A stretch of DNA of 64,000 bases from Promineifilum sp. (GTDB lineage: Bacteria > Chloroflexota > Anaerolineae > Promineifilales > Promineifilaceae): NCBI GenBank assembly GCA_017983515.1, contig JAGOBF010000010.1, positions 56,591 to 120,590 of the forward strand. Direction: 5' to 3'. A program made the position numbers and the translations under genes. Positions 1 to 8,830 of this stretch are shown here, in pieces. The notes under the pieces were generated by a model, which made no database searches, was not told the origin of the DNA, and worked only from the letters and a program-made list of their open reading frames with translations. The stretch's first letter is position 1. Each line of letters starts with the position of its first letter.

Positions 1-552
1 CGCGCGCTGGAGCAACTGGGCCTGGCAGGGCGCTATCTTCGAATTTTTCGACGCGACGAAACCAGCCCGGTCGTCGCCACCTTCAAGGAAGCGGCGCTGC
101 GCCTGTCACAGCGACGGCATGGGGCGTTGGTCGTCTTCGAGCAGGATACCGGCTTGCAGGAGTACATCGACACCGGCGTCATTCTCGACGCGGAACCTTC
201 GGCGGAACTGTTTCTGACCATTTTCAACAAGCATACCGAACTGCATGATGGGGCGATCATCGTGCGCGAGAACAAGTTAGCGGCCGCGGCCTGCGTCCTG
301 CCGCTCTCCACCAGCAGCCTGTCGGACAGGCAGATGGGTTTGCGCCATCGCGCCGCGCTGGGCATCAGTGAAGTGAGCGATGCGGTGGCCGTCGTTGTAT
401 CGGAAGAGACGGGACAGGTGTCTATCGCCCATAACGGCCGGATTTTGCGCCGCCAGGACATCGCCCGCCTCGACTCGATCCTCAATGCGTTCCTGGCCGG
501 CCCGCGCCAGCCGGAAATCCTGCGGAGGGAAAATCGTGAATCGGGCGGGTGA
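1..552 (+). CDS. cdaA: Diadenylate cyclase (DisA_N/CdaA type), 5' end outside window
   Basis: The reading frame is open from base 1, so the N-terminus (normally three membrane helices) lies upstream of the window. The 183 visible residues cover the DisA_N/DAC domain that condenses two ATP into the second messenger c-di-AMP. Signature motifs are present: GALVVFEQDTGL, then LHDGAII (DGA motif) and LRHRAALGISE (RHR motif), followed by the VVSEETGQVSIA segment. The stop overlaps the next gene, a YbbR-domain protein, by 17 nt. This cdaA-ybbR pairing is the usual arrangement for the membrane cyclase CdaA and its regulator CdaR. Confidence 0.95.
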   Translation, partial: RALEQLGLAGRYLRIFRRDETSPVVATFKEAALRLSQRRHGALVVFEQDTGLQEYIDTGVILDAEPSAELFLTIFNKHTELHDGAIIVRENKLAAAACVLPLSTSSLSDRQMGLRHRAALGISEVSDAVAVVVSEETGQVSIAHNGRILRRQDIARLDSILNAFLAGPRQPEILRRENRESGG

Positions 553-1924
553 GTCTCTGACCAATGTGGCGACGTTCCTTCTGTCGCTGGTGCTGGCTAT
601 CTTCATCTGGATGTCGGCATCCCAGACCGAGGATCCCGTCCGGACGCGCTTCCTGGACGTTCCTCTGCAATATGTGGGCCTTCCGGCAGAGGCTAGCCTC
701 GTCAAGGTCGATCCGCGCCAGACGGTCCAGATTCGGCTGGAAGGCCCGGATTCGACGCTGCAAGAGTATACTCCCAACGACTTCATTGCCACCATCGATC
801 TGAGCCAGGTGCCGTTTGGTGAACAGGTATCGGTCGATATCAATGTGACCATGTCCAGAGTAGGGGCAACCATTTCGTTCATCACGCCGGAGCAGGTCGA
901 AGTCATGCTCGAACAGCAGGTGACGCGCGATATACCCATCGAGCTTGACATTCGCGGCTCGGTGGCGCGCGGCCATACGCAGGGTGAATCTCTCGTAGAG
1001 CCGGCGAGCATTCGCGTCACCGGGCCGGCCAGCCAGGTCAACCAACTCGATTTTGCGCTGGTGACGATCTTTCTCAACAGCGCGGTGGAAACACTAATCG
1101 AGACCCCCTCGCCCATCTTCTACGATCAGGCCGGGCGCGTGGCCAGCGTTGGCGCGATGGATTTAAGCCAGGATGCGGTGACGGTCACGATTCCGGTGGA
1201 GGAGTCGGCCGGATTTGCCGATAAGCTCGTGACGGTCGTATGGACAGGCGAGCCGGCACCCGGCTACCGTCTGCTCAGCGTGACAGCCGATCCGCCCAGC
1301 GTCCTCGTCGAGGGGCGTCCGGCCCAGGTCAACCTGCTCGCCAGCGTGAGCACCGAGCCTATCGACATTGACGGCCTGACGGAAACCTTTCAGCAGGCGG
1401 TCGTGCTCGATCTGCCGGTCGGCATCACGGTCGATCCGGAGCAGACGGTCACAGTCAATATCGAGATCGAGCCGATATTGACCACCAGCTCCTACAACCG
1501 GGTGCCGGAGCCGCGCGGCTTGCGCGCCGGCTACGAAGCCGCAGTCGAGCCGCAACAGGTGCGCGTGGTCCTCTTCGGGCCGCTGCCGATGCTCGATGCC
1601 CTGTCCGAAAATGACGTTCGGGTGATCCTCGATCTGTTCAGTCTGACAGAGGGAACGTACTCGATTGTGCCCGACGTCGATATACCGGATCGCGGGATCG
1701 AGATCAGATCGGTGCAGCCGGCGGCGGTGACGGTGACGATTAGCCCGAAGGCGCCGAGCACGGCGTCGACGATTGAGACGCCGGTCGTCTCGGGCGGTGA
1801 AGCGCTGACAGCCATAGTCCCAACGCCGAATACTCGCGTGCCGGCGTTTTGCTACCTGGCCTCTGCGGGTGGGGTCTCGGCCGCTGTGCAGGAAATTTGT
1901 GTCGGGAGACGGAAGGTAGAATGA
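536..1924 (+). CDS. ybbR: YbbR-domain protein, CdaR-like regulator of CdaA
   Basis: This is a 462-aa protein with a short cytoplasmic N-terminus, one membrane helix (about residues 8-27, LTNVATFLLSLVLAIFIW) and a long extracytoplasmic part with several YbbR-like beta domains. In the known family, YbbR/CdaR proteins bind and modulate the diadenylate cyclase CdaA. The GTG start at 536 is chosen because GGAGGGA lies at 524-530 and because it puts the membrane helix at the N-terminus. Longer in-frame versions would run into the cyclase gene in another frame. It overlaps cdaA by 17 nt and der by 4 nt (ATGA), so translational coupling is likely. Confidence 0.92.
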   Translation: MNRAGESLTNVATFLLSLVLAIFIWMSASQTEDPVRTRFLDVPLQYVGLPAEASLVKVDPRQTVQIRLEGPDSTLQEYTPNDFIATIDLSQVPFGEQVSVDINVTMSRVGATISFITPEQVEVMLEQQVTRDIPIELDIRGSVARGHTQGESLVEPASIRVTGPASQVNQLDFALVTIFLNSAVETLIETPSPIFYDQAGRVASVGAMDLSQDAVTVTIPVEESAGFADKLVTVVWTGEPAPGYRLLSVTADPPSVLVEGRPAQVNLLASVSTEPIDIDGLTETFQQAVVLDLPVGITVDPEQTVTVNIEIEPILTTSSYNRVPEPRGLRAGYEAAVEPQQVRVVLFGPLPMLDALSENDVRVILDLFSLTEGTYSIVPDVDIPDRGIEIRSVQPAAVTVTISPKAPSTASTIETPVVSGGEALTAIVPTPNTRVPAFCYLASAGGVSAAVQEICVGRRKVE

Positions 1925-3282
1925 GTCAAAAAGCACTGGTGGCCTTCGTTGGCCGGCCGAACGTTGGCAAATCGACGCTGTTTAATCGCATCATCGGCCG
2001 CCGGCTGGCGGTGGTATCCGAAGTGGCGGGCACCACCCGTGACCGGTTGTATGCCGATGCCGAATGGGGCGGCGTCGCTTTCACGGTCGTTGACACGGGC
2101 GGCATTGAGGTGACGGAAGGGCGCAATACGGCTCCCTTGTCCGAGGATTCAGAGCAATTTTTGCCGCTCATCAGGCAACAGGCGGCTATCGCCATGCAGG
2201 ACGCCGACGTGATCGTGCAGGTGGTGGACGGCCAGAGCGGCATCACGGCCGCCGACCGCGAGGTGGCTGCCATCCTACGGCAAGCCCAGAAGCCGGTCAT
2301 CGTCGCCGCCAACAAGCTGGAGTCGGCGAAACTGTGGGATACGGCCTACGAATTTTATGAGTTAGGGCTGGGCGAAGTGTTTGCGGTCTCTGCCTTGCAC
2401 GGCGCGGGGACGGGCGATTTGCTCGATGCCATTGTCGATGCTGTTCCTCCTTTTTCGCCGGAGGATGACGTCGAGGACACGTCGATCAAGATCGCCATCC
2501 TGGGCCGCCCCAACGTCGGCAAGTCGACCCTGCTCAACAAGATGATCGGCGAAGAGCGCGTCATCGTCAGTCCCATTGCCGGCACCACGCGCGACGCCAT
2601 CGACGAGAAGCTGCGCTGGCACGGCCAGGACTTCACGATCATCGACACGGCCGGCATCCGCCGGCGCGGCAAGATCGATCCGGGGATCGAAAAGTACAGC
2701 GTGCTGCGGGCGATCAGGACCCTGCGCCGGGCGGACGTAGCCTTGTTGCTCATCGATGGTGACGAGGGCGTGACGGCTCAGGATGCCCACATCGGCGGCA
2801 TGTTGACCGAAGAGAACGTCGGGGTCATCCTGCTGGTCAACAAGTGGGACATCGTCGAGAAGGATACCCACACCATGCCCGCCTACGAGACGAAAGTGCG
2901 GCAGGAGCTGACCTTTCTCTCGTTCGCGCCGCTGCTGTTTATCTCGGCCGAGACGGGCCAGCGCGTCAACAAAATCCTCGAAACGGTGATGGCCGTCCAG
3001 GAAGCGCGGCAGCACCGGCTATCCACCGCCGAACTCAACGATCTGTTGCGCGACATCCTGGCCCATCACCCCCCGCCGACCAAGGCCGGCACACAACTCA
3101 AGTTTTACTACGCCACACAGGTGGCCGTCGCTCCGCCGACGTTCGTGTTCTTCGTCAACCGGCCGGAGATGGTCCACTTCGGTTACCAGCGCTACATGGA
3201 GAATCGGCTGCGCGAACGCTACCCGTTCACCGGCACACCCATTCGCCTGCTCTTCCGGGGCCGCACCGACGAGCGCAAATAG
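1921..3282 (+). CDS. der: Ribosome biogenesis GTPase Der (EngA)
   Basis: This is a 453-aa tandem GTPase needed for 50S ribosomal subunit assembly. Two complete G domains are visible: GRPNVGKS at residues 11-18 with DTGG and a NKLE-type G4 motif, then a second GRPNVGKS with DTAGIRRRGK and NKWD. A C-terminal KH-like domain follows, with the conserved stretch that ends near the arginine-rich C-terminus. The first G domain has a modest insert after its switch region. The ATG at 1921 overlaps the upstream ybbR stop as ATGA, so the gene is the third member of the cdaA-ybbR-der operon. Confidence 0.97.
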   Translation: MSQKALVAFVGRPNVGKSTLFNRIIGRRLAVVSEVAGTTRDRLYADAEWGGVAFTVVDTGGIEVTEGRNTAPLSEDSEQFLPLIRQQAAIAMQDADVIVQVVDGQSGITAADREVAAILRQAQKPVIVAANKLESAKLWDTAYEFYELGLGEVFAVSALHGAGTGDLLDAIVDAVPPFSPEDDVEDTSIKIAILGRPNVGKSTLLNKMIGEERVIVSPIAGTTRDAIDEKLRWHGQDFTIIDTAGIRRRGKIDPGIEKYSVLRAIRTLRRADVALLLIDGDEGVTAQDAHIGGMLTEENVGVILLVNKWDIVEKDTHTMPAYETKVRQELTFLSFAPLLFISAETGQRVNKILETVMAVQEARQHRLSTAELNDLLRDILAHHPPPTKAGTQLKFYYATQVAVAPPTFVFFVNRPEMVHFGYQRYMENRLRERYPFTGTPIRLLFRGRTDERK

Positions 3283-3320
3283 CCACAGCCTCGCCGTGAC
3301 CGGTGGGCCACGAGAGCGTC

Positions 3321-4478
3321 CTAAGCTTCGACGAGCGTCAGCAACGCCTCTTTCATCTGCCGGCCGATAGCCGGGATGCTGTTGCCCGCCAGGTAGCGCA
3401 GGTGGCCGGCGGTGGCGATGCGCTCGCGCCACGCCGGATCATCACGCAGCGCACCCAGGGCTGCCGCCAGTGCGGCCGGATCGTCGCGCGCGATCAGATA
3501 GACCTCCTGCCGGTCGGCCAACGCCGCGCGAATGGTCGGCGAATCGCCGGAGACGACCGGCCGGCCCATCGCCAGCCCTTCCCACACCTTGTTCTGGACG
3601 GTGAACTGAGCCTGCCGTGTCGTGCCGAAGACGCCGAGGCAGACGTGGGCCTGGGCCAGGCTGTCGAGTAATTCATCCTGACTGACAAAGCCGTGGAACG
3701 TGACGTTGGGCAGCTCCCATTCGCCGGCCAGCCGGACGATCCGCTCTTTTTCCGGCCCACTGCCGTAGAAATGAAAGCGCACGTTCTTATCGTCGCGCAG
3801 CAGGGCGGCTGCCCCGAGGATGGCGTCCATGCCATGCGACGGCAGATAGCCACCATGATAGGTGACGCGGAAGTGGTCGTCCGGCGGACGCAGCGGGCGG
3901 GGGTGGAACACCGTCTCGTCCGCACCGTGGGGTACGTAGCGGAACCGCTCGGCCGGCAAGTTATATTTCGCGGCGATATACCCGCCATATTCGGGGTTTT
4001 CGGCGATCAGCAGATCCGGCCGGCGCAGTCCGCTCTGTTCCAGCCGGAAAATCAGACGGCCGGTCACTGGATGAGCGGCGATCAGGCCGCGTTCCTCGGC
4101 CACCAGGTGCAGCGACATCAGGATATCGAGGGCCACGGGCCGGCCGCGCGCGTGGGCCAGGCGGCGGCCGAGAAAGGCGTCGAACTGGCCGGGATAGCCG
4201 ATAAGCATGACGTCATAGTCGGGAGCGGCCCGATGGCGGCGAATGAGTTGCTGGTAGGCCCCGGCCACGCGCCGCCAGAATGCGGGCCGGCGCCATCCGC
4301 CGCTGGCCTGGGCCACCCGATCTTCAATGCCTTGCCACAACGCAGCGTGGCAAACGGTGACTGCCACGTCCGGCTGCGCCTGTAGGCCCTTCAGGATGAT
4401 TTGATTGCGCGTGTAGGAGGCGCGATAGGTGCCGAAGTAGCACACGCGCAGAGGATTATCGGGCGAAAAACGGCTCAT
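3321..4478 (-). CDS. Glycosyltransferase, GT4 / GT-B fold
   Basis: This 385-aa protein has the architecture of a retaining GT4 glycosyltransferase. An N-terminal Rossmann domain starts with LRVCYFGTY, and a C-terminal nucleotide-sugar domain contains FHGFVSQDELLDSLAQAHVCLG and a GLAMGRPVVSGDSP loop. The usual E-x7-E pair is only partly recognisable (the first glutamate in VWEGLAMGRP). Donor and acceptor cannot be inferred. It is a single gene, convergent with der. Its start lies 8 nt after an extended -10 sequence (TGC-TATAAT), which suggests a leaderless transcript. Confidence 0.88.
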   Translation of the reverse strand: MSRFSPDNPLRVCYFGTYRASYTRNQIILKGLQAQPDVAVTVCHAALWQGIEDRVAQASGGWRRPAFWRRVAGAYQQLIRRHRAAPDYDVMLIGYPGQFDAFLGRRLAHARGRPVALDILMSLHLVAEERGLIAAHPVTGRLIFRLEQSGLRRPDLLIAENPEYGGYIAAKYNLPAERFRYVPHGADETVFHPRPLRPPDDHFRVTYHGGYLPSHGMDAILGAAALLRDDKNVRFHFYGSGPEKERIVRLAGEWELPNVTFHGFVSQDELLDSLAQAHVCLGVFGTTRQAQFTVQNKVWEGLAMGRPVVSGDSPTIRAALADRQEVYLIARDDPAALAAALGALRDDPAWRERIATAGHLRYLAGNSIPAIGRQMKEALLTLVEA

Positions 4479-4486
4479 GGCGGTGG

Positions 4487-4495
4487 ATTATAGCA
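4487..4495 (-). promoter_or_regulatory. Extended -10 promoter element of the 3321-4478 glycosyltransferase
   Basis: Reading the minus strand gives TGC followed by a perfect TATAAT, then 8 nt to the ATG at 4478. No good -35 is seen at normal spacing; TTGTAC at 19 bp is the closest. The position predicts transcription starting within one or two bases of the start codon. Confidence 0.5.
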
Positions 4496-4512
4496 GTGGG
4501 GCGTGGTCGCAG

Positions 4513-4518
4513 TACAAT
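4513..4518 (+). promoter_or_regulatory. Possible -10 element of the SDR gene at 4526
   Basis: TACAAT lies 7 nt before the ATG at 4526, mirroring the divergent element on the other strand. There is no convincing -35. It is a candidate leaderless promoter only. Confidence 0.3.
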
Positions 4519-4525
4519 TGGCCCA

Positions 4526-5389
4526 ATGATCCTCATTACCGGCTCCACCGGTTTCATCGGCCGCGTTCTCGGCCGCGCACTCGACCACGCCGGCTATGCA
4601 TGGCGACCCTATAGCGGCCGGCTAAACGAGGCGGAGACACTGCGCGCCGAACTGGAGGGGGTGGAAACCGTCATCCATCTGGCCGGGGCGGAAGCGCGCG
4701 GCAGCAACCGCCTGTTGCGCCATGTCGACGTCGAGGGCACGCAGAATCTTGTGGATATTGCCGGGGAAGTGGGGGTGACGCGCATCCTGCTGCCCAGCCG
4801 GTTGAACGCCAATCTGCACTCATTTCACCCCCTCTTGCGGGCCAAGGGCGAGGCGGAGCGGATCGTGCAACAGAGTGGTATTCCCTACACCATCCTGCGC
4901 ACGTCCACATTGTTCGGCCGCGACGACAGATTTAGCGAGATCATCTACAGCCTGCTGTTATGGTCCTGGCCTCTGGCCTGGCTTCCCGGCGGCGGCAAGA
5001 TGCTGGTGCAACCGCTGTGGGTCGAAGATTACGTCCACTGCCTGATCGCCATCCTCGATCGTCCTGCCTTGCTCAACCGGACGTTGGAAATCGCCGGCAA
5101 TGAGCTAATTAGCTACCGCCAACTGGTGGGCACGATCCTCAATGTGACCAGCAAGCAACGATTGATGCTGCCGCTGCCCATGTCGCTGATGAAGTTATTG
5201 AGTCGCATCTTTTTGATGTGGTGGTATTGGCCGGCCGTCGGCCGCTATTTCGTTGACCGATTTTTCGTGCCCGAAGTCATCGCATTGGACATGGTTCAGC
5301 GGCACTTCGGCTTTCAACCGGCCCGCTTCCGCGAGACGATCACCTATCTGAACCGGTCGGGTTTGCGGTGGCGTCTGTTCCGGCACTGA
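4526..5389 (+). CDS. NAD(P)-dependent epimerase/NmrA-like SDR protein
   Basis: This 287-aa protein begins directly with an atypical/extended SDR nucleotide-binding motif (ITGSTGFIGRVLG, G-x2-G-x2-G). The VETVIHLAGAEARG strand and the later YTILRTSTLFGRDDRF segment resemble the NDUFA9/complex I assembly-like and NmrA-like groups of NAD(P)-binding proteins. There is no Tyr-x3-Lys pair at the usual place, so it may bind cofactor without classical SDR catalysis. Two hydrophobic stretches near 140-160 and 220-245 could touch the membrane. The ATG at 4526 was preferred over upstream in-frame starts because it begins at the Rossmann strand. Its 3' end overlaps mutY by 50 nt, tail to tail. Confidence 0.82.
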   Translation: MILITGSTGFIGRVLGRALDHAGYAWRPYSGRLNEAETLRAELEGVETVIHLAGAEARGSNRLLRHVDVEGTQNLVDIAGEVGVTRILLPSRLNANLHSFHPLLRAKGEAERIVQQSGIPYTILRTSTLFGRDDRFSEIIYSLLLWSWPLAWLPGGGKMLVQPLWVEDYVHCLIAILDRPALLNRTLEIAGNELISYRQLVGTILNVTSKQRLMLPLPMSLMKLLSRIFLMWWYWPAVGRYFVDRFFVPEVIALDMVQRHFGFQPARFRETITYLNRSGLRWRLFRH

Positions 5390-6470
5390 GCGTCCCCCGT
5401 AATGCGTCGATGATCTTTCTGTCCGTGACAGCGAAGGCGTAGCGGTCCAGGTCGTCGAGCGTCACCCAGGCATGGTCGGCCACGCCCAGGTGCTCGACGT
5501 CCCCGGCCAGAAAGGCGGCGTGGAACGCGCGCAGGGTGATGCGGAAATGGGTGTAGGCGTGGGCGACCTCGATCACGAATGCGCCTGGCCTCACCTCCAG
5601 GGCTAACTCCTCGCGTATCTCCCGCCGCAGCGCGTCGGCCGACGTTTCGCCCGGCTCCACCTTGCCGCCGGGGAACTCCCAGAGTCCGCCGAGCAGGCCT
5701 TCGAGCGGCCGCTGAGCGATCAGAAAGTTGCCCTGGCGTGCCGGCACGCCGTCACGCCAGATGATGGCGGCCACTACGTCAAAGTGGGGCGTCGCCCGGC
5801 GTGGGGGGCGCACTGGGCGCTCCAGTTGCGTCCCCCGCTGCCGCGCCAGGCAGGGCGCGCGCAGCGGGCAGATTAGACAGCGCGGGTTCTGCGGCACACA
5901 AATCTGCTGCCCCAATTCCATCAAGGCCTGATTGAAATCGCCTGGGCGCGTGGGTGGCAGCATCTCTTCGGCCAGTTTCCAGAGCCGCCGGCGCGTCGCC
6001 GGTTGGGTCACGTCCTCGGCCACGTCATACAGGCGGCTGAGCACACGGACAACGTTGCCGTCCAGGATCGGCGCGGGAACGTCATAGGCGATGGAGGCGA
6101 TGGCGCCGGCGGTGTAGCGGCCGATGCCGGGTAGCTTCATCAACCCGGCGACCGTCTCCGGCAAGCGTCCCGCGTGATCGCGCAGGACGATCGCCGCCGC
6201 GGCGTGGAGGTTGCGGGCGCGGCTGTAATAGCCCAGCCCTTCCCAAAACTTGAGCACATCACCCAGGGGCGCGGCGGCCAGCGCCTCGACCGTTGGGAAT
6301 CGCGCCATCCAGCGTTCGTAGTAGGGAATGACCGTGGCGATCTGGGTTTGCTGGAGCATGATCTCGGCCACCCAGACGGCATAGGCATCTTTGCTCTGCC
6401 GCCAGGGCAGGTCGGCATGGCCCTCGTCCCACCAGTCGAGCAGCGCAGGGGAAACGTTCAACGTAGACAT
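5340..6470 (-). CDS. mutY: A/G-specific adenine DNA glycosylase MutY
   Basis: This 376-aa repair enzyme removes adenine mispaired with 8-oxoguanine. The N-terminal HhH-GPD domain contains AEIMLQQTQ, which carries the catalytic Glu, and LPGIGRYTAGAIASIAYD followed by ILDGNVVRVLSR, which carries the catalytic Asp. The [4Fe-4S] cluster loop is complete (C-x6-C-x2-C-x5-C in CVPQNPRCLICPLRAPC). The C-terminal domain is Nudix-like with an intact Nudix box beginning GGKVEPGE and ending REIREELAL, used in this family to recognise 8-oxoG. The length is typical. It converges on the SDR gene with a 50-nt overlap. Confidence 0.96.
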   Translation of the reverse strand: MSTLNVSPALLDWWDEGHADLPWRQSKDAYAVWVAEIMLQQTQIATVIPYYERWMARFPTVEALAAAPLGDVLKFWEGLGYYSRARNLHAAAAIVLRDHAGRLPETVAGLMKLPGIGRYTAGAIASIAYDVPAPILDGNVVRVLSRLYDVAEDVTQPATRRRLWKLAEEMLPPTRPGDFNQALMELGQQICVPQNPRCLICPLRAPCLARQRGTQLERPVRPPRRATPHFDVVAAIIWRDGVPARQGNFLIAQRPLEGLLGGLWEFPGGKVEPGETSADALRREIREELALEVRPGAFVIEVAHAYTHFRITLRAFHAAFLAGDVEHLGVADHAWVTLDDLDRYAFAVTDRKIIDALRGTLSAGTDATANPTGSDR

Positions 6471-6518
6471 GGGGCGTAGAGGCGCGGGAAAGAGGGGCGG
6501 CCGGTCGGCATACCCGGC

Positions 6519-7532
6519 TCAGGCGCGCCGATAGCGCACGACGGGATGGCTGGTGCGCTCGATCTCCTCCAGGTTGGCGGCTACCAGCTCGCCGCGCTGA
6601 TGGAGGTATTCGACGTGGGCGCCGGTTTCCTCCAGCGCCAGCAGCACATGATAGCTGTCGACGCGGCCGAAGAGATCGCGGCTAATCTCGGCGATGGACT
6701 TCGGTTCACGGCTGATCGCCATAACCTTGTTCAGCCGATCGTCGTGGGCCTGACGGATCGCCTCAATTCGCGCCGGTATGTCGTCCATCGGCTCCTCGTG
6801 CCCACCCAATCCGAGCCGGCAGTCGGGAAGGGCGGCGATCTTGTCCAGAGAGTCCAGGTAGTGGCTCAGCCCCATGTGATGGGTGATGCTCTCCGGGGCC
6901 TGGTGGGGGGTAATGCGCGACAGGACTTGATCGGCCGTCAACAAGATGTCGTCTACCTGTAGACAGACCTGGCCGGGGCAGTGGCCGGGCACGTGGTGGA
7001 CACCCAGGCCGGCCACGGTCGGCCGGCCTTCTTCGAGCAGAAATTGCACGGGGGTCGATTGGTAGTACGTCTTGCCGAAAAGGTAGATGCTCATCAGCGA
7101 CTCTCGCTGTTCGGCGGCGACGCCGGCGCTCTCCAGGAAGTCCCCTAGTCGCCGGTAGGAGAACACGATGCGCTCCTCGTGATTGGACAGGACGCGCCGG
7201 TCGAGGATGTGGACGCCGATGGGTGCGCCGGTGAATCGGCGCACGAAGTTCAGACCGCCGAAGTGGTCTATGTGGCCGTGGGTGATGAGGATGGTGGTGA
7301 CGTCGGCCAAGGACATGGCCCGGCCGAACGCTTCGCCGACGCCCACAAAACCGGCCTCCAGATCGGCGTTGGCCTGCGGCATCCCCGACCCGCAGTCGAC
7401 CAGAATCAGTTCCTGGCCGTCGTCGATCACGTGGATGTTATTGATCAGCGTCGGGAAGGAGCGCACCGAAAACGAATAGATGACCCGTTTGGCCGAGGTT
7501 AAGTAGCGTTGTGGTGGTTTCATCATAATCAT
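6519..7532 (-). CDS. Metallo-beta-lactamase-fold hydrolase
   Basis: This 337-aa MBL-fold protein carries the metal-binding THGHIDHFGG motif (H-x-H-x-D-H) near residue 93, a second ligand region HVPGHCPGQVCLQ and the ILLTADQVL strand. A C-terminal winged-helix-like tail (about 260-330, KSIAEISRDLFGRVDSYHV) resembles the tail of glyoxalase-II/LACTB2-like hydrolases. The substrate cannot be deduced. The start is uncertain because ATG codons occur at positions 1, 3 and 4 of the frame (7532, 7526, 7523) and no clear ribosome-binding site precedes them. It lies 23 nt downstream of the kynB-kynU pair on the same strand and may belong to that transcript. Confidence 0.88.
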   Translation of the reverse strand: MIMMKPPQRYLTSAKRVIYSFSVRSFPTLINNIHVIDDGQELILVDCGSGMPQANADLEAGFVGVGEAFGRAMSLADVTTILITHGHIDHFGGLNFVRRFTGAPIGVHILDRRVLSNHEERIVFSYRRLGDFLESAGVAAEQRESLMSIYLFGKTYYQSTPVQFLLEEGRPTVAGLGVHHVPGHCPGQVCLQVDDILLTADQVLSRITPHQAPESITHHMGLSHYLDSLDKIAALPDCRLGLGGHEEPMDDIPARIEAIRQAHDDRLNKVMAISREPKSIAEISRDLFGRVDSYHVLLALEETGAHVEYLHQRGELVAANLEEIERTSHPVVRYRRA

Positions 7533-7555
7533 TCGGCGGGCGCGACGCTGCGGTG

Positions 7556-8830
7556 TCAGGTCACTTTGGCTGTGGCCCCGTCGTGGCGCTCGTAATGGCG
7601 GCCGGCGACCACCTCGCCCATTCGTTCCACGGCCTGGTGCAGATCGCTGAAGGTGTTATAGAGCGGCGCGATGCCCAAGCGAATGTTATCCGGGCGGCGA
7701 AAGTCGGGCAAGACCTTCATGTCGTGGATGAGCGCCAGATTGATTCGCCAGGCGTCATCGTGGCCGAGCGAGACGTGGCTGCCGCGCCGCGCCGGATCGC
7801 GAGGCGATTGAAGCCGAAAACCCAACGGGGCCAACCGGGCCTCCCACAGGTCAATGAAGTATTCCGACAGGCGGACCGATCGTTACCGCAGTCGCTCCAT
7901 GCCCGCTTCCAGCAGCAAGTCCACCCCCGGCTCGACGGCCGCCAGCGACAGGAGGGGCGGCGTGCCGCTGAGGAAGTGTTGAATGCCCTCTGCCGGCGTG
8001 TAGTCCAGTGCAAAGTCAAACGGATCCCGTTGGCCGATCCAGCCGCTGATGGGGTTGGGGAGCGCGGCCTGCAAATCGCGGCGCACGTAGAGGAACGCGG
8101 GCGCGCCGGGGCCGCCGTTCAGATACTTGTAGGTGCAGCCGACTGCCAGATCGGCCGCCGCGTCGTTTAGCTCTACCGCGACGGAGCCGGCCGAGTGGCT
8201 GAGATCCCACAGGGCCAACGCGCCGGCCCGGTGGGCGGCCTCGGTGACGGCGGCCATGTCGTAGGTATAGCCGCTCTTAAAGACCGTGTGGGAGAGCGTG
8301 ACCAGCGCAGTGTCTTCGTCGAGCGCGGCCATGAGGACGTCGACCGGGCCATCGATACCGTCGGATGAGGGCACAACGCGAACGTGGTAGGCGGCCCCGG
8401 CGCGCCGGGCGATGCCTTGCAGGACGTAAAGGTCTGACGGAAAGTTGAGATCGTCGGTCAGAATGGTGTGGCGGCCGGGCCGGGCGACCAGCGCCGCCGA
8501 GACCAGCTTGAATAGATTGACCGAAGTTGAATCGGCCAGGATGATCTCGCCATCGGCCGCCCCCAGCAGCCGGGCGATCTTGCCCCCGATGCGGTTGGCG
8601 GCTTCGAACCAGCCCTCGCCCCAACTGCGCACGAGGCGCTCGCCCCATTGATGCCCGATGACGCCGGTCAACACCTCCAGGGTGGCGCGTGGCAGCCGGC
8701 CCAGCGAGTTACCGTCCAGATAGATGAGATCGGGATCGGTAATGACGAAGCGCTCCCGGAAAGCCGTCAGCGGATCGGCTGCATCCAGTTGTCGCGCTCG
8801 TTCGGCGCTGTGCCGCTCCGGGCCGCTCAT
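7556..8830 (-). pseudogene. kynU: Kynureninase with an in-frame premature stop codon
   Basis: Kynureninase is a PLP enzyme that cleaves kynurenine to anthranilate and alanine. The frame runs 315 residues from ATG 8830 with clear family sequence: LIYLDGNSLGRLP, the PLP-lysine region CTYKYLNGGPGAPAF and SGTPPLLSLAAVEPG. It then meets TAA at 7883-7885 (codon 316). The same frame continues without interruption to TGA at 7556, and the translated tail is conserved (RGSHVSLGH, RRPDNIRLGIAPLYNTFSDL). The full 424-codon length matches normal kynureninases. One base change (for example AAA, CAA or GAA to TAA) explains the break, so it is a very recent nonsense mutation, population polymorphism or assembly error. 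The ATG overlaps the kynB stop by 4 nt. Confidence 0.9.

Noticed and set aside
7834..7885. Frameshift in kynureninase
   Set aside because: The two open parts are in the same frame (start positions differ by a multiple of three), so the break is a stop codon and not an insertion or deletion.
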